64,000 nucleotides of DNA, taken from positions 5,532,501 to 5,596,500 of the forward strand of contig JAHQIY010000001.1 of NCBI GenBank assembly GCA_019054805.1. Reading direction: 5' to 3'. Each line of letters opens with the position of its first letter. The first letter of the stretch is position 1. This stretch comes from Brachionus manjavacas. Its lineage: Eukaryota > Rotifera > Eurotatoria > Ploima > Brachionidae. The position numbers were made by a program, and so were the translations under genes. Positions 43,534-57,469 of this stretch are shown here, in pieces. Under the pieces are notes generated by a model. It was not told where the DNA came from. It did not search any database and saw only the letters and a program-made list of their open reading frames with translations.

Positions 43534-44343
43534 ATGCGTCTTAAACCAAACATTTTATCAGTTGTCTTAATATGCTTTAAATTAGTGAGTAGATCTTTTG
43601 GCGAAACAAATTTAACTGATTACAAAGCAAGTGACTGCAAGTAAAGCTTTTTTCTTCAGAAACTTAGTCTGCTTTTAGAGATGCTGCGCTCGCGCGGCTA
43701 ATCGAAAAAATTTCTAAAATAAGTTGAAAATTTTTATAAGTCGAAGGTGCACTACCGGATACTCGGATGCAGCATGTTGGTCAAGTTCGTTCGATTTTTT
43801 TATTCGAGATATGCTGAATAGCATGAACAACTACCTCGGGGTGGCCAAAACTTTGTCAAGTTTGAATGTAATAATTTTTAGTAAAAACAACAACAAAAAT
43901 TTTATTTACTTTTAATATTTTTTAAGTACGAAACAAAAATTAATCTTTTAAATGAAATAACTAGTTTCGAGAAAAAAATTATAGATAATTTGATGGAAAA
44001 GTTGGAACAAGAGGCCGATTTAGATTTAAAAAGTATAACATTGGATTTGCAGAATTTTTTCAATTTTAGTAAAGAAGAGTTCAATCAAATAATTAATCAG
44101 GATTCAAAAGTAATACATTTTTGTGGTTGACTCGACTTTTATACTTTTTAGAAAATTTCTAAGGAGGAAATTGTTTTTAAAAAGTGTCCCATTGACTCGG
44201 CATGCTTTGAGAACAACAGGCAATCGTTCAATAATTTCAAGTTATTCACTAGTTTAACGTCAGCTTTGACTTTGGCCATCATTACAATCTATTTAGTTTC
44301 GTATTTGTTTGTTGAAAATAAATTTGTAAAAAAATTCAAGTAA
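43534..44343 (+). CDS. Probable single-pass membrane protein of 206 residues, family unknown
   Basis: A five-exon model is consistent in phase: 43534-43640, 43679-43722, 43773-43867, 43927-44109 and 44152-44343, with GT-AG introns of 38, 50, 59 and 42 nt. The first exon encodes a signal-like MRLKPNILSVVLICFKLVSR. The middle exons give SSFDFFIRDMLNSMNNYLGV and a charged helical stretch (INLLNEITSFEKKIIDNLME, KLEQEADLDLKS). The last exon carries CPIDSACFENNRQSF and a membrane helix (LTSALTLAIITIYLVSYLF) near the C terminus, ending KKFK. Exons 3-5 are well supported by codon composition and splice signals. The exon 1-2 boundary is less certain. I do not recognise the family. Confidence 0.5.
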
Positions 44344-45260
44344 AATTAAATAAATTTATCTTTTAAATTTTGTTTTTACTTTTCTTTCACCAAAATCTCT
44401 GGTCTCAAAAGAGTCTAAAATGGTATTTTAGAATTGAATTGAATTAACAAAGAATAAAAGCAACTAAAATTTTTTTTATTAAGGAATTAGCAATTAAATT
44501 TCAAAAGAGAGTATTTGATAAATCATAATTCGAAGCTTTCCTTGTATTTTTTTACTTGTCTAATCGCTAATGGAACAAGATAACTGAGCTGTCAACTAAA
44601 AAGAATATTCTAACTTCCATCGATGGAAATTCCATCTTAAAGGAACTAAATGAAAATTAGTTATTAAATTATTTTATAATCTATTATTATAAATATTTTT
44701 TAATTTTTGACTTAAAAATATTTATTATTAATAAAAAAAAAATTGTTTTTTTAGATTTTTTTTGGAAGACGAAATTTCCTATACACAAGGAAAAGATTTA
44801 ATTTTAAAAAGTTTAGCAAAATAAAATTTCACTAGACCTTAAATAAAATTTAAATTTTAATATTTTATTTTAATATCCAATGAAAGATTCTACAATTTTT
44901 TGAATTAGAAGAAATTTTTTAAATTGCTCGGAGTTTTGTCTGTCTACCAAATATTAAGAAATTCTTTTGGTCTTGAATTTGGTTAAAAAGCTAATTCATT
45001 CTTAGTCTTATTACGTTCCTTAATTTTTAATTGTTTAATTAACTAAATAATTTCAGGGTAGACCCTAGAGTGTTTAGAATCATATATTTTAAACTAAAAA
45101 TTAAAAAAATTTTAAGTCTTTTTCAATCTTTATAAGAAAAAAATAAAAAATTTCGTAAGATTCGCGCCGTGTAAAACTTCCACACTATCTTAATCGCATT
45201 AAAAAGACCTTATTTTTGGATTCTCTGTATATGAAAACCGAAGTAAAAGATTCTTTAGCG
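44344..45260. other. AT-rich non-coding DNA
   Basis: No gene or clear repeat was found between the predicted membrane-protein gene and the MITE. Confidence 0.5.
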
Positions 45261-45492
45261 GGGGTAAACAAAAAAATTTTTTTGGAATAGTTGGGCGGCC
45301 CACTCAAAAGTTGGTCACATTTGAGTGTCTACAAATCATCGAAAAATATATAAAGCTTCATAATGCGACATACCATCTTAAAGAGAAATGAATTTTCTAC
45401 AGTTTGATCTGAATAGAAAAGGAAAAAAAAATTTTAAACCAATTTAGTCGAAAAATTTTCAGTTTTTTTGGATCTACTTTTTTGTTTACCCC
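45261..45492. mobile_element. MITE with GGGGTAAACAAAAAA inverted ends
   Basis: The 15-bp terminal inverted repeats GGGGTAAACAAAAAA (45261) and TTTTTTGTTTACCCC (to 45492) bound a 232-bp non-coding element with an interior richer in GC than its flanks. No certain target duplication. Confidence 0.6.
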
Positions 45493-46010
45493 TCAATATG
45501 TAATTTTCTACACAGATTCTGAAACTAGAAAATTTCTGAACAATTTGTAGATTTTAGTTTACAAATTATTTAATTATTTTAAAGACTTTTAAAAGCGTTT
45601 TAAAATTTTGACATTAAATACTCAAATTAGACAACAAAATAAATATTTTAAGACTGTTTTAATAAACAATAACAATGTATTTCAAATTTTAAATAATATG
45701 ACCAAATTCCGCTTGGATAAATTTGTAAATTTATAACATATTGATTAAAATTTAAATTACGTTCCTTAATTAATTTACAATTTTCTCTGATAGATTTTAC
45801 AAAAAACAAGTTTCTGAAAAAGAAACTTGATAATTTTTGAGCAGCATGAAGGATTTTTTGTGGAATTTTTTGTTTTATACCGTAATTAACTTCACGGTAG
45901 ATAAAGAAAAATATCAGATAAAAGAATATTTTATTAACAATATATATTTATTTATTTTATTATTTTTATTAAAATCACTAAAAGTAAATTTATAGAATAA
46001 AAATTAAAAA

Positions 46011-46175
46011 TTACTTATTTTTTTTTAAATTTGCTGACTGATTTTGAGCTTGGCTATACTCAATATTCTTTTCAATTTGTTGGCTCAAATAATTAAAAAT
46101 ATCTGTGATTTTTGCATAGTTGCCAGAAGGTATTAGATCTTTTAAATTTAAATACTCGTCAAAATTTTCCGTCAT
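46011..46175 (-). CDS. Possible 54-residue small protein, unknown
   Basis: An ATG-started frame encodes MTENFDEYLNLKDLIPSGNY, then AKITDIFNYLSQQIEKNIE, and ends LKKNK. The composition is acidic/amphipathic and clearly less AT-driven than the surroundings, with varied third positions, which suggests coding. A helical, coiled-coil-prone stretch covers residues 20-45. AATAAA-type signals lie shortly downstream. No intron is needed. It could be a complete micro-gene or the last exon of a longer one. No family was recognised. Confidence 0.4.
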   Translation of the reverse strand: MTENFDEYLNLKDLIPSGNYAKITDIFNYLSQQIEKNIEYSQAQNQSANLKKNK

Positions 46176-49100
46176 AAAATTTCGAATAATTTAAATAATT
46201 TAACATTAATAATATATATTATAGAAATTTGGCCGGATTTCCGAGAATTCCAGAATTTTAAGGTCGGATTAACGTGGCAATACTGTTGCTTTTTTAATTT
46301 TTTATAGATGATTTGAACAAAACATCCAAAATCCTAACAGTTAATAAAAATTATTTAATAGCTTTTTTTACGAAAAAAAGCTAAAGCAAAATAAACTTTA
46401 AAAAATATGTCAAATCATAGAAAGATTTTTTTTAAAGATGTGATAAATTCCATTTCCATTTTAAACTCTGTAAAATTCTCTACTTCTTCCATTTTCTTAA
46501 AAGATGAGTCTCACGCATACTAAAAGAAATTAAGATGATATCTGAAAAAACCAAATAAATAACTATCAAAAAATAATTGGTCAGATCTATTGCTTAAATT
46601 CTTGATTTATCTAATATAGTTTGATGGAACTTAAGGCTAAAGTTTAAGAATGTTTAGAGAAAGATAAATCTTATCTTATGAAGAAATGTTTATCATCATA
46701 AATCCTAACCCAAAAATGCTTCTAAAACTATTAAAATTTATTTTAATTTTTACCAAAATTATTTTTTTGTAATGCTTAAATCAAGTATTCAATTTTAAAG
46801 CAAAAAGTTGGTCTTGATAACTATTTTCAAAATTTGGCATCATATACATTTTTTAATGTTCGGCATTAAATTTCATAAATATTTTAATATTCTAAATGAC
46901 TAGAAAATGGATATTGAAGCAACTGCATAAAATAAGTGGTAAAAATATTATGCAGATTACTAAAAAGAATTTTTTCACCTTTATCAGTTAAATAAATCGG
47001 GGCTCATTTAGAATTTTATACACAATATAATAAAGACTTAGAAAAAGTTTTGTTTTCAGATAGTATTGCATCAATTTATTAATCAAAAAGATAAAATTAC
47101 ATTAAAAAGTATAAATCAAATGAAAATTGAGGGTGGCCCGAATTAAAGCTTTCTTTTTGTCTGAAATTTGTAAAATTTCTTAAGGCTAAATCTGAGCAGA
47201 AAAAAATTAGGAATATCTGGGTTATTTATAGTGAGAACAATATTGTTTAAGGAATTAATTTCTGGTTAAAAGGGGGAAATAAAGTTTTATCATATTTTTT
47301 CTAAAAAATATTATTTTTCATTAATTTTATTTTAATTTTTATTAATTCTTTAGTGGCGTTAAATTTTTCAAGTAAAATTATATAATTTATTCAAATATTG
47401 GAGTTTAATTAAAAAAGAGATTTTTAATATTGAAAAAAAAATTTTAGATTTTCGACACAAAAGAGCTTATATTAATTTATTAATTTGAATTTATTTTTGG
47501 CTAAAAAAGAAACTAGGACCTAAAATATATTATTTCCTATTTTAAAAGATTATAGAAAAGTTTTTGGATTTAGATTAATTGTGGAATTATCTACGTTTAT
47601 TTAAGTTAAGATTAAAATAGCTTAGCAGACAAGAATTTCCCTAAATCAAAAATATAAAGTGAATATCCAAAGATATGATCCCGAAAGAATTGTAAAATTT
47701 GTAAAACAGATCTTCATTAATGAGTCGTTGATACTTTACTTTGTCAGCATCTTTAAAATAATTTTGTTTAAAATATTCAATTTATAAAAAATGTTTTTAA
47801 TTTCACTTATACATAATTTTTATTTGTTTTTAATTTAAAATAAAATTTAAATTTGAGAGATAAAAAATTCTTACAATATATAGGCATCTAAAAATTAAGT
47901 TAGTCAATTTAATTAAAATTACACTTGAACAAATGGTCAAAAAGATAAGTATTTTGGAATAGATCTCTATTGTCTAAAAACTTCAACTTAAAATAAAATT
48001 GGAGTTTATTTTATAGTTATGCAAATAGATTTTTATTTATTTTTTTGTTGTAGAAAGGTCTTGAAAATACCGTATACTCTAGTAAAAATATTTTTCTTTT
48101 CTTTATTTTTACAATTTCTGATTATTATTAGGCTTTTTTAATAATCGAACATATCAGATGTTTTTAATAGTTTTATTTTTTTGATTGGATTTATAAAGGA
48201 TAAAATTAAATAAGAATATAGAAATAAAGAAAAAAGAGAAATAAACCAAGACGATGAGTGTAAAGGAAAAATGGCCAGACTAATAAAAAGAACATAGAAT
48301 CCAGAATGCTATTTAAATATTGGTTAAGAATTATAGAGTTTAAATATCTATATTAAAATTTTGAAATATTTTTTTATTTAAAAAGTTAATATTTTCTTTT
48401 GAAAATTTTTTTATACACTGTTTTTCAAAATAAAATTCAAATATTTCTTAAACTAATGTTATTATAGAATTAATTTTTTAGATACAAAAGAACGTAGTTT
48501 AATAAGTATTCTTATTTTAATTTTAAATATTTTTTTTTGTTAAGGTTCCATACAAAAAATATTAATATTCTATCGGTTTTGTGAACTATCACTCAAATTT
48601 TAAATAAAATAATGAAAGTAAAATATTTTTGCTGTAGGTTTAAAATATAGGTTTAAAATTTGTTCTGTTAATGAAAAAAGTGATATAAATTTTGTGATAT
48701 AAAAGTGACATTTCACCCAATTAAGTCTACAAAAATTCAGAATTAATTAATATTTATTTTCAAAATTTTAACAGAAAATTTTATTTTTCCATTTGTTCAT
48801 ACAAAAAACCTCTAGAGTGATGAGAAAGCAAAAAAAATAATGAAAATCACTTATATTATTTCACTTTATATTCTAAATCTTTTTCAGTGAACCATCAAAT
48901 CAATGTTTATTGAAATAGCTTCTATAGTTTTCACATCACAACTTTAAAATTTTTTTAATTTAAAAACAAAATTTAAAAATTTTAGAATAAGGATTTAGCC
49001 CTTGTTTTTTCAATTTTTGACTTATTAGGTACACAATAATGAATAAAAAGGTGAGCTTTTAGAAAAAATTTTTGTTTATTTATCTCAATTAAAAAAATAG

Positions 49101-49379
49101 GTTTTTACATGAAAATAAATAATTTAAGATTTAAAATTAATTTTTCAGATTGTATATAATTTATGGATATCTGTAACTGCATATCGCAATTTTCAATCTT
49201 CACCATATTCAAATCTAATTTATTTCACAAAAAATAAAGTCAGTATGTAGTGCAACATAATCGGACGAGGGAATACGGTAATTTGAAGTCATTTCTCCGA
49301 TAGTAGTAGTAGAAGTAGTAAAAATAACTGCGACTCAAGCAAGTCGAGTTAAGCCGTAAGGCTGTGGTAGTTATTTGCA
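46176..49379. other. AT-rich non-coding DNA
   Basis: More than 3 kb without a supported gene, RNA or repeat on either strand. The composition is extremely AT-rich with homopolymer runs. Confidence 0.5.
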
Positions 49380-49560
49380 ATCACGCCAGTTTCTGTACCA
49401 TAAACCATTTATCAAGTCTTGCTATGAAGGAATTTAAAGAGTTTGCTTGAACAAAATTTTATGGTTAACGGTTCTAGTCGTTAACAACCCTGTTTGTGAT
49501 AAAGTTGAACCGTGATGGACAATTTTTAATAAGTTCTCTTGTAACCATCTTTGCATGACC
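49380..49560 (-). mobile_element. LINE ORF2 C-terminal remnant
   Basis: The minus strand reads ITNRVVND, then after stops ANSLNSFIARLDKWF, the F..RvV..WN.LP..v..A.S...Fk..LDk.w ending common to LINE reverse-transcriptase ORFs. At least three stops interrupt it. Flanking GC-richer sequence at 49245-49380 belongs to the same remnant. Confidence 0.6.
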
Positions 49561-52500
49561 CCTTAAAATATTAACACTCAAATTACTCAAAATTGTTAAC
49601 AATTTTAATGTGTTAATTTAATTTAAAAAAAAATTAAAACAATCTGGGAATTTTTTTTATGAAGTTTGAAATTTACAATATTAAATGTCTTTTTTTTATT
49701 AGTAAATTTCTAATTTTCTTGACATTCAAAAGAAGCGTGAAAATGAAAAAAATAATAATAAAACTCGGGTATTAACACCCATATAAGGGAAGTTTCATTT
49801 TTTCAAATTCTGGATTCTAAACAATTAAGGTTAAAAAAAAAATAATTAACACAAATGAAAATGATAAAAATTTATTTTTACTTCGACAGTTAATATAATT
49901 TTTTCCAAATAATAAGATACCATTGTCCTGGTCCACCGACGAACGATGCATTATTTTTAAATAAATGAATGCTTTGGACCTTACTAACTTTTGTCTTTTT
50001 CCCTACAATTCAATTTACTGATTTATTTCCTTCTTCTAGAACTGGAACAACCGAGAAAAATGAAACCAATTTTTAATAAAAAATAAATTTCTTGATCATT
50101 AATTAATTTTTCAAAAGCAAACAATAATGATTAAAAATAGTGATAAAAATTTACAATTTACAATGCTTTCATTGACCGTAGTAAATTGAAAAAAAAAATT
50201 ACCGGTTAATACTCCGTGACTCTGAAAAACATCACTTCTTTTAATTATTATTCTTTATTTCGATTAATTAAATATTCAAATATTTTGACAGGATTCTTAA
50301 TAAAATTGATTACTGAATAAATAACGTTGAATGATTTTAAAAATTTTAATTTAAAGAATTTAATGAATTTCATTATGTTCGATTTCTTAATTCCGAAATG
50401 AAATTTTAATAAGCTAACTTTTTTATTAATCACATTTTATTTTTTTTCTAAATACTAAACTAAGTCTTTTAGATAAAAATATCGCTAGGTAAAAAATTTT
50501 ATTTTTTTTATTTAAACAAAATTATATAAAAATAAATAGAATTTATTGTCAGTTAAATAAAAGTACTTCTCAATTTAACAATATTTTTTTATCCATAATT
50601 AGATTTTAGGGGTGCACCTCATATTTTACTTGAAAAAATTCTCTATCATTTAAAATAAATTTAAGATTCAAAAGGTTGCACAGAGCGATTTTGAAAATTT
50701 TTGTAAATATCGTATTCAAGAAATGGCATTTGGGTATGTTAATATTCTCTGATCATATCCTTTTCTATCTGTTCCTACAACGGTTTCCAATAATTTGAGT
50801 TGAATTGGGCGGATGATTACGAGTCCTAGTAACCAAAACAATATTTGTTGCATTTATTTGGTTAAGAAAGTTTAATTTCAATTAAAACTAATGAATTTCT
50901 TTTGTCTTAAATAGTGAGCCCTATATTTCATTGAGATTAAAGAGCTTTAAATTTTAATTACCATCACACAATATTTTATAGTATCTACAATATTTTGAAT
51001 TATTTAACCCATTCCGCTTAATTATGAACATTTAGCGACTAAAAAAATTAATTTGAATAGTATTGATTAATTATAAAATTTCGAATAAGTTTGACTTTAT
51101 TTGAATTATTTAAAAACGCATTCAAGTTCTCAAATTAAACTAGCATTTGCCTAAAAGCAAATTTAAGCTTAATTATTCTCTTTTAATTTGATTGAATTTT
51201 CAATTGAGATTTGAGAATAAAAATAATTTCTAAATTTTGTTGTTATTTAAAGGCTTCAAATTGCACTCAAAAATGACTAGATTTTTAAATTTGGTCTAAG
51301 CAAATTTAAATTCTAAAAAAAATATTTTGTTTTTTTCCATTTTCTCAAATTACCATCGCATTATATTAATACTTTAATTTAGTAGAATCAAAAAGGATAA
51401 AACGATAAACATAATCCATACAACATGTAAATTTAAGTTATTAGATAAAGGAAAATTTCCGAATCAAATTAAAAGAACATAAAATATGCTTTTAAGTCAG
51501 TCTGTATTTTATAATAAGATTATGAAGGAATTTTTTTTTCAAAAATAAAATTTTTTCAAGATTATAAAGCTTATGTAATTTAATAGCTAATTATTTTGCG
51601 CCATTTTTAATTGCAAAATTTATCTTATCTTAGAAAAATTAATTAGACCAAAACCAGTTTCGGTCTATTTTTAAGCATATCACTATCCTAGGATTCGTTT
51701 TCATTGGAAACATAAGACTATTGTTCCTCTTTTTTTTTAATAAAAATTAAAAAAATTTTCTTAGTTAATTTTATCAAATTTTTTTCTTACTTTAGAAAAT
51801 TCATAATAAAGCTTTTGTCCTTATCAGTTTCCTTTTTTGAATATGAGTATTAAAATAATCGATAAAGAAATTTATTTCTTTAATCGTAATTTGTTTATTT
51901 AATAACTATTTTTTATAAATAATTAAAAATTTAATCCAAAAATGAAAAGAACTCACATTGATTTTATCCCGCATAATAAGAACCACAAAATTTTCGTTTA
52001 TTTAGAATTCATTTTTATTTAGATCAAAATAATGCGGATTTTGAATAGTTTTTGTTTAAAAAAGATAAAAGGTTTCCGTTTAATCTTAATTCATTTTGAA
52101 AATTTTCAGAATTTTCATTTAATGTGACTTTACTTTATTTAAAAATTTGGGTTTATTATTCTTTAATCCGAGACTTATGATCTTTACTACTCAGCAGGAA
52201 TTTGGTTACCCATCAAATTATCACTTTTTTATTAAATTTAAAATTAAATTTAGTTTAATTCTCTTTTAAATTTTAAATTTCTGTTATTTTTCATTTTCTC
52301 AGCGCTTTCTAATATTTAAGTTGCGTTTTTCTTAAAGAAATAAAAAATCAAAAAAAAAAAGATAAATCTATAATATTAAAAAAAAGCTAATTGTTGGAAT
52401 ATATATTTTTGTATTATAGATTAAATAATAATCAATCAAAGAATTTTTTAACTAAAGAAGAAGTATCAAGTGCTTTGTTATAAAATTTATATTAATTTTA

Positions 52501-53859
52501 TAAATATTTTTAAAAGTTTTCCTCTTTAGACTACTGCTCAAGTTTCTAGCAGAACTAATTTTTTTCATTAATAAGTCTAATTTAAATAAAGGAAGAAAAT
52601 AATAATGCTTTAAACTAACGAAGGCAAAAAGGAATTTTGCTTACCTTTTTGAAATATTAAAGTAAATCAATCAGAATATACAGAAAATCAATCAAAAAAA
52701 AGCTGATTATTAAAAGCTGATAATCGTATTTGTATTTCAAATTTTCTGGCCCAAAAATTGGCATCTTGAAGTTGATGATCAATTCAAAATATCATTTCAA
52801 TTCAAAGAGTTTATCTTAAATTTTTTTATTTTAAAATTGGAAGGAAATGTCGATCTTTTCATTTTATTACTTATTTGTAATTTAATATTTGAATTTTTTT
52901 TCTAAATTTAATTTCAAATGCTAGTAAAAATACTTTTTAAAAAAAAATTTCAAAATAAACGTTACAAAAAATGAGTAAATAGGTAACAATGATGGTAACA
53001 TTGTAACCTTACCAGTGATAGTAAAGATTAGATTTAAAAATCGATTTTATCAAGAGATTGAGTAATTTTTTTTATTTTTTATTTGATTTTTTGAATACAT
53101 AACATGTAAAGCATGTTACATTAAAATCATTTATATTTGTTTAAAGAATGATTTTAATATTTAAAGATTGGCTCTTTGGATTGATCATCAACTTCAAAAT
53201 GCCCAAAAATACATAGTATCATAATTTAGATAAAAAAACACTTTAATTTTTTGAAGTGTTTTTCTTTTACTAATCATATAATTAGAAGTAGGAATTTTAT
53301 AGAACATGACTAGATAAAATAAAAGACCAGATTAACTAGATAATACGAATAAGCTGTAAGAACTTGAGAAAAAGTATTCTATTTCAAACAAAAAACAAGT
53401 TTTCTTCCTTTCAGAGAAATTTTAATTATGGCATACTAATATTATTCTAAATTAATTTGATCTGTAGTTTTTCAATGAAAAAAATCAGAACATAGGAAAA
53501 TTTTCAAAAAATTCCTGATAGACAATTTTTTAGTATTAATTTTCCTAATTGAAAATTATTATGGACATGAAATATTTTTTAATAAATTTAAATTAATGAG
53601 TCAATTATTTTTGATTTTTTAATAATTACGTCAAAATAGTTAGAACAAAACAGTACATCATGATAATATTTAAATTTTTTTTGGAAGATATTTAAGTATT
53701 TTGAATATGAGTTATACTAAACTATTCATTTATTTAAATTAAAGAAAATGAAAAATTAAAAGAATTTTTTTTTAATAATGTACTTTTCTTAATTTTTTTC
53801 ATTTTAAAATATAATATCCGGGAATTAAACAAATTATTATTTTTTTTATTAAATATTCT
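49561..53859. other. AT-rich DNA, one possible coding relic
   Basis: At about 49905-50080 the minus strand has a better-than-random frame (LVSFFSVVPVLEEGNKSVN, a TGA, then KVQSIHLFKNNASFVGGPGQ and WYLII). It may be a decayed exon. Nothing else is recognisable; frames such as 50248-50433 are low-complexity. Confidence 0.4.
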
Positions 53860-54040
53860 GCAGCAAGCCTGTGTCTCCCGGAGCTGGTTGCCAGCTATAG
53901 CAGATATATTTGTTTCCGGTTATTTGGTCGGATTCCTGTTTTGTATTTGTCATTCTCGACCTTGAACTGCTCAACAGTTGTCGCGTTCTTGACCTGGCCA
54001 GGTAGTTCATACCAAGATAGTATGACTCTTATATTGTATC
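53860..54040 (-). mobile_element. LINE ORF2 C-terminal remnant
   Basis: The minus strand encodes WYELPGQVKNATTVEQFK and a following DKY, then CYSWQPAPGDTGL near the end. This is the WN.LP..V..A.sv..FK..LD pattern of LINE C termini. It is a much more GC-rich island than its surroundings and 5'-truncated. Confidence 0.6.
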
Positions 54041-57000
54041 AAACATTTTTTCATTTACTGTTAATTGAACAAATTATTTCGAGTAATTTAAATCAATGAA
54101 TGAATTTGTCGTTTTCAAAATTAATCCTGGTCCATATTTTATTTTATTTTTTTTTAAATTTTGTTTATAAGTCTATGCATTAAAAGAATAAAGACCCCTA
54201 TGCTATGATTGTTAATACTATATTTATTTTAATTTAATAATAAAAAATTATAATCAAATTTTATCACTCAAATTTAGGATAATCTTCCGAGACATTGAAT
54301 GTGTATGGGAGTATAAAAACAAACAAAAACTTTTAACAAAATTTAAGTATCTAAATTAAAGTATATTTAATAAAAATGATAAGGAGGTTTTTTTTTATTG
54401 CCCACATTTTGTATGTCTTTTAAAAATCTTAGTAATTAAAGAACATTTCTAAAATTCATTCGCTTTATTTTATATGTCTGAATATTAAATTATTAAATTC
54501 AATTTTCTTTTTAATCAAGGATGCGACATTGTCACACAATATAGTCTTATAATTTTTTAATTGATTATTATTATTTTATTAATAAAAAATTAGGTTATTT
54601 TATCTATCCTTTTCTTTTTTCTTTAAAAAAGTGAAAATTTTCGGTGACTAATTTCTTTATTTACATAACGAAAGGAGATATTATTCAATTGAGAGGTTAA
54701 ATTTTTGGATGAGATAAACAAAAATTTTAATTTTGGTATATGTTAAACCATTCATTAATTCAAATTAAGGAAAATCACAAATCAAAAGAACAATTTTTTT
54801 TGGCCTTTTAATTTGATTGAAATAATTATTAAATTTTTAAATTATAAAGAATTCAACCAAAGATGAAGATATAAATTAAATCAAAGATTGTTATTAGAGA
54901 GAAGTCATATTATAAATATTTACAGATGACAAAAATTAATTTAAAATCAGTAATTTTTCAAAAATAAAATCGATTCAATTTTGTGCATGTTTCAAAAAAT
55001 TTCTTCAAAAGAAATATTAATTAAAATTTCCTAAAAAATTTAACTGATTATTTTATTTTAGAAAGTTATTAATTTTTTTATATTAAAAAGCTCATTTAAT
55101 AAATTTAACACAAAAATTAAATCAAATTTTAGTAAAGCTTGGCGAAATATCAATTATAAATTTAAAACTGACCTGCCATTAAAAATTAATCATTAAAAAA
55201 AAGGATAACATGAAAATTTTTTTTGAATAAATAAAAATTAGCTAGACAATAAATTGAGTTAAACAAAAAAATAAATATTGATTTTTTTTGTAAAAAACGT
55301 AGATTATCGTAATTTTTAACATAATTTTATGAAAAAAATAGTATCGAATCACAGTTTCTATATCGAATGTTGAAAATTTTAAATTTTATATATTTTGTAT
55401 GTTATTATTTTTAATATTTTTGTTCAGAAAGTTTTTTTCAATGTCCAGTATGTGTAGAAATAATGTTGGATATATAATTTATGCCGTTAAATTGGGAAAA
55501 TATTTAAATTTTTTAAATAACTTTTGAAGAAAATTTTTCAACTAATGATAGTTAATATTTTAACCTTTTTTATCGATTCAATTCTAGCGATGTGTAAAAT
55601 TAAATAAAAAATGAATATAAATGATAATTAATGTTATTTTTATTTATTACGCCATTGAATATATTCAATAAAATAATTAAATAAAATTAGATTTTAAAAT
55701 TATATAAAAAACTAAATTTTCTTTTAAGTTTATAAGTGATTAATAAAAATATTTCAATTAAAAATTCCAAAGAGTTGGTTAGTTATAAAATAGTTATATT
55801 TATATTTTATTTTTATTTATATAAAAAATAAAATTTTTGAGTGCCAAAGGTTTTTTTTATTTGAAATTTTGTTAATTTCTTTAGAACTGATTTTTTATCT
55901 TTTTTTATATTTATTTTGATCAGCGTTAAAAAAATTTTAATTTTTGAAAAATTATCTTGATGATTTAATTAAAAATTTTCTAATCTTTAAGATTTCTTAA
56001 CAAATCTCTAGGTGAATTTTTAACAGAATATTACGTTACCATCATAATTTCATTCCAGAAAATATACTATATTAAATAAAACGTCTCTTTTGAAATATTA
56101 TAGCAGAAAAGCTTTAGAAGATTCACCTCTTAAATTTTTTTAAAATACGTTTTTATAGTCATCGAATTTATATTTTATTTTTCATATATAGACACTTACT
56201 ATAGTTTATTATCTATATGAGCTATAGGCTTCTGGGATATATGAATAAAATACTAAATTATATTACATCAAATAGTTCTATTAAATTGAAAAATTAACAG
56301 ATGTAGTTGATCTTTTGCGTAAGCATGCATTTTTTTATCTTATATCATTAAAAGCCAACCAACAATTTAATGTTTAATTAAAACAATCTATAAGACAATG
56401 ATCGGTAAGCGATACTTCAAAATGTTAAAAATAGATTTTTATACTTAAGCAAGATAAAATTTCGATAGAAATATTTTATTTAAGAGTTTTTAAAAATTTA
56501 ATTTAATTTTTGTCATCAATTAGATTACTAAAATTCTGAAAAAGGGAAAAATCAAGGTTTTTGAAACTAAGAAAAAAAATTCAATGATAATTAACCAAGT
56601 TTTCAAAAATCGAACAAGTATTTTTTTTAAAAAATTAACATTTAGTTATATTGTATAAATAAATATAAAAGATAGAGTTTAATTGAAAAAGATTTATTTT
56701 AATGGTTTAATTAACATTTTTAATTTTTTTTTCCAAAATCTGTAAAACTTAAGTTTATTTTATTGTAAATTGAAAGTTTAAATGGAGAAAGATTCTCGAT
56801 CACAAAGCTAATTAATCTTTAGTAAAATTTTCCAATTTTTTTTGACATTTATTTTATTAGATGCCCACTTTTCCTAAAATAAAACTTTAATTTTCTAGCA
56901 ATTGTATTTTAAAATTTTTTGGTGAATTTATGACAAAAAACTGACCCTAAATAAAAAAAAATTTTTAAAATTTTTTAAAATGCTGGAAAACATATAAATT

Positions 57001-57469
57001 ATATTTTTTAAAAAGTTGTTTATATTATCGAAGTTTTGAGTTCTAAACAGCTAAAACATAGAAAAATAATAGCTTTCAGCCAGTTCAATTATTGCATCCT
57101 TTGAAAAATAACTCCTATAATTAATAATCATTTTAACTGATTAATAAATAAAGCAAAATAAAAGTTTTGAAAAACTGTATTTTTACCGATGTTGATAGAT
57201 AGAAGCGTCTTTTTATACTGATTAATTCTTTATAAACGATTAAAGAAAAACAGCAAGCAAGTTTTGAAAAATTTAGATCATGATCTATTTTAAAACAAAA
57301 AAGAACTATATCACTTAAATCTTGTAAATACTTTCCGCACAAATTCATTTAACTGGGACTATCATTTAATTTTTAAGGCAAAAGATCATACAAAAAGTTT
57401 TTAAAATCAATTTTGTTTTAAAAATGCCAATTACTTATAATTTAATAATTGTCAATATTCTATCCTAGT
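54041..57469. other. AT-rich non-coding DNA
   Basis: 3.4 kb with no supported feature. Short frames such as 57133-57348 have the composition of random AT-rich sequence. Confidence 0.5.
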
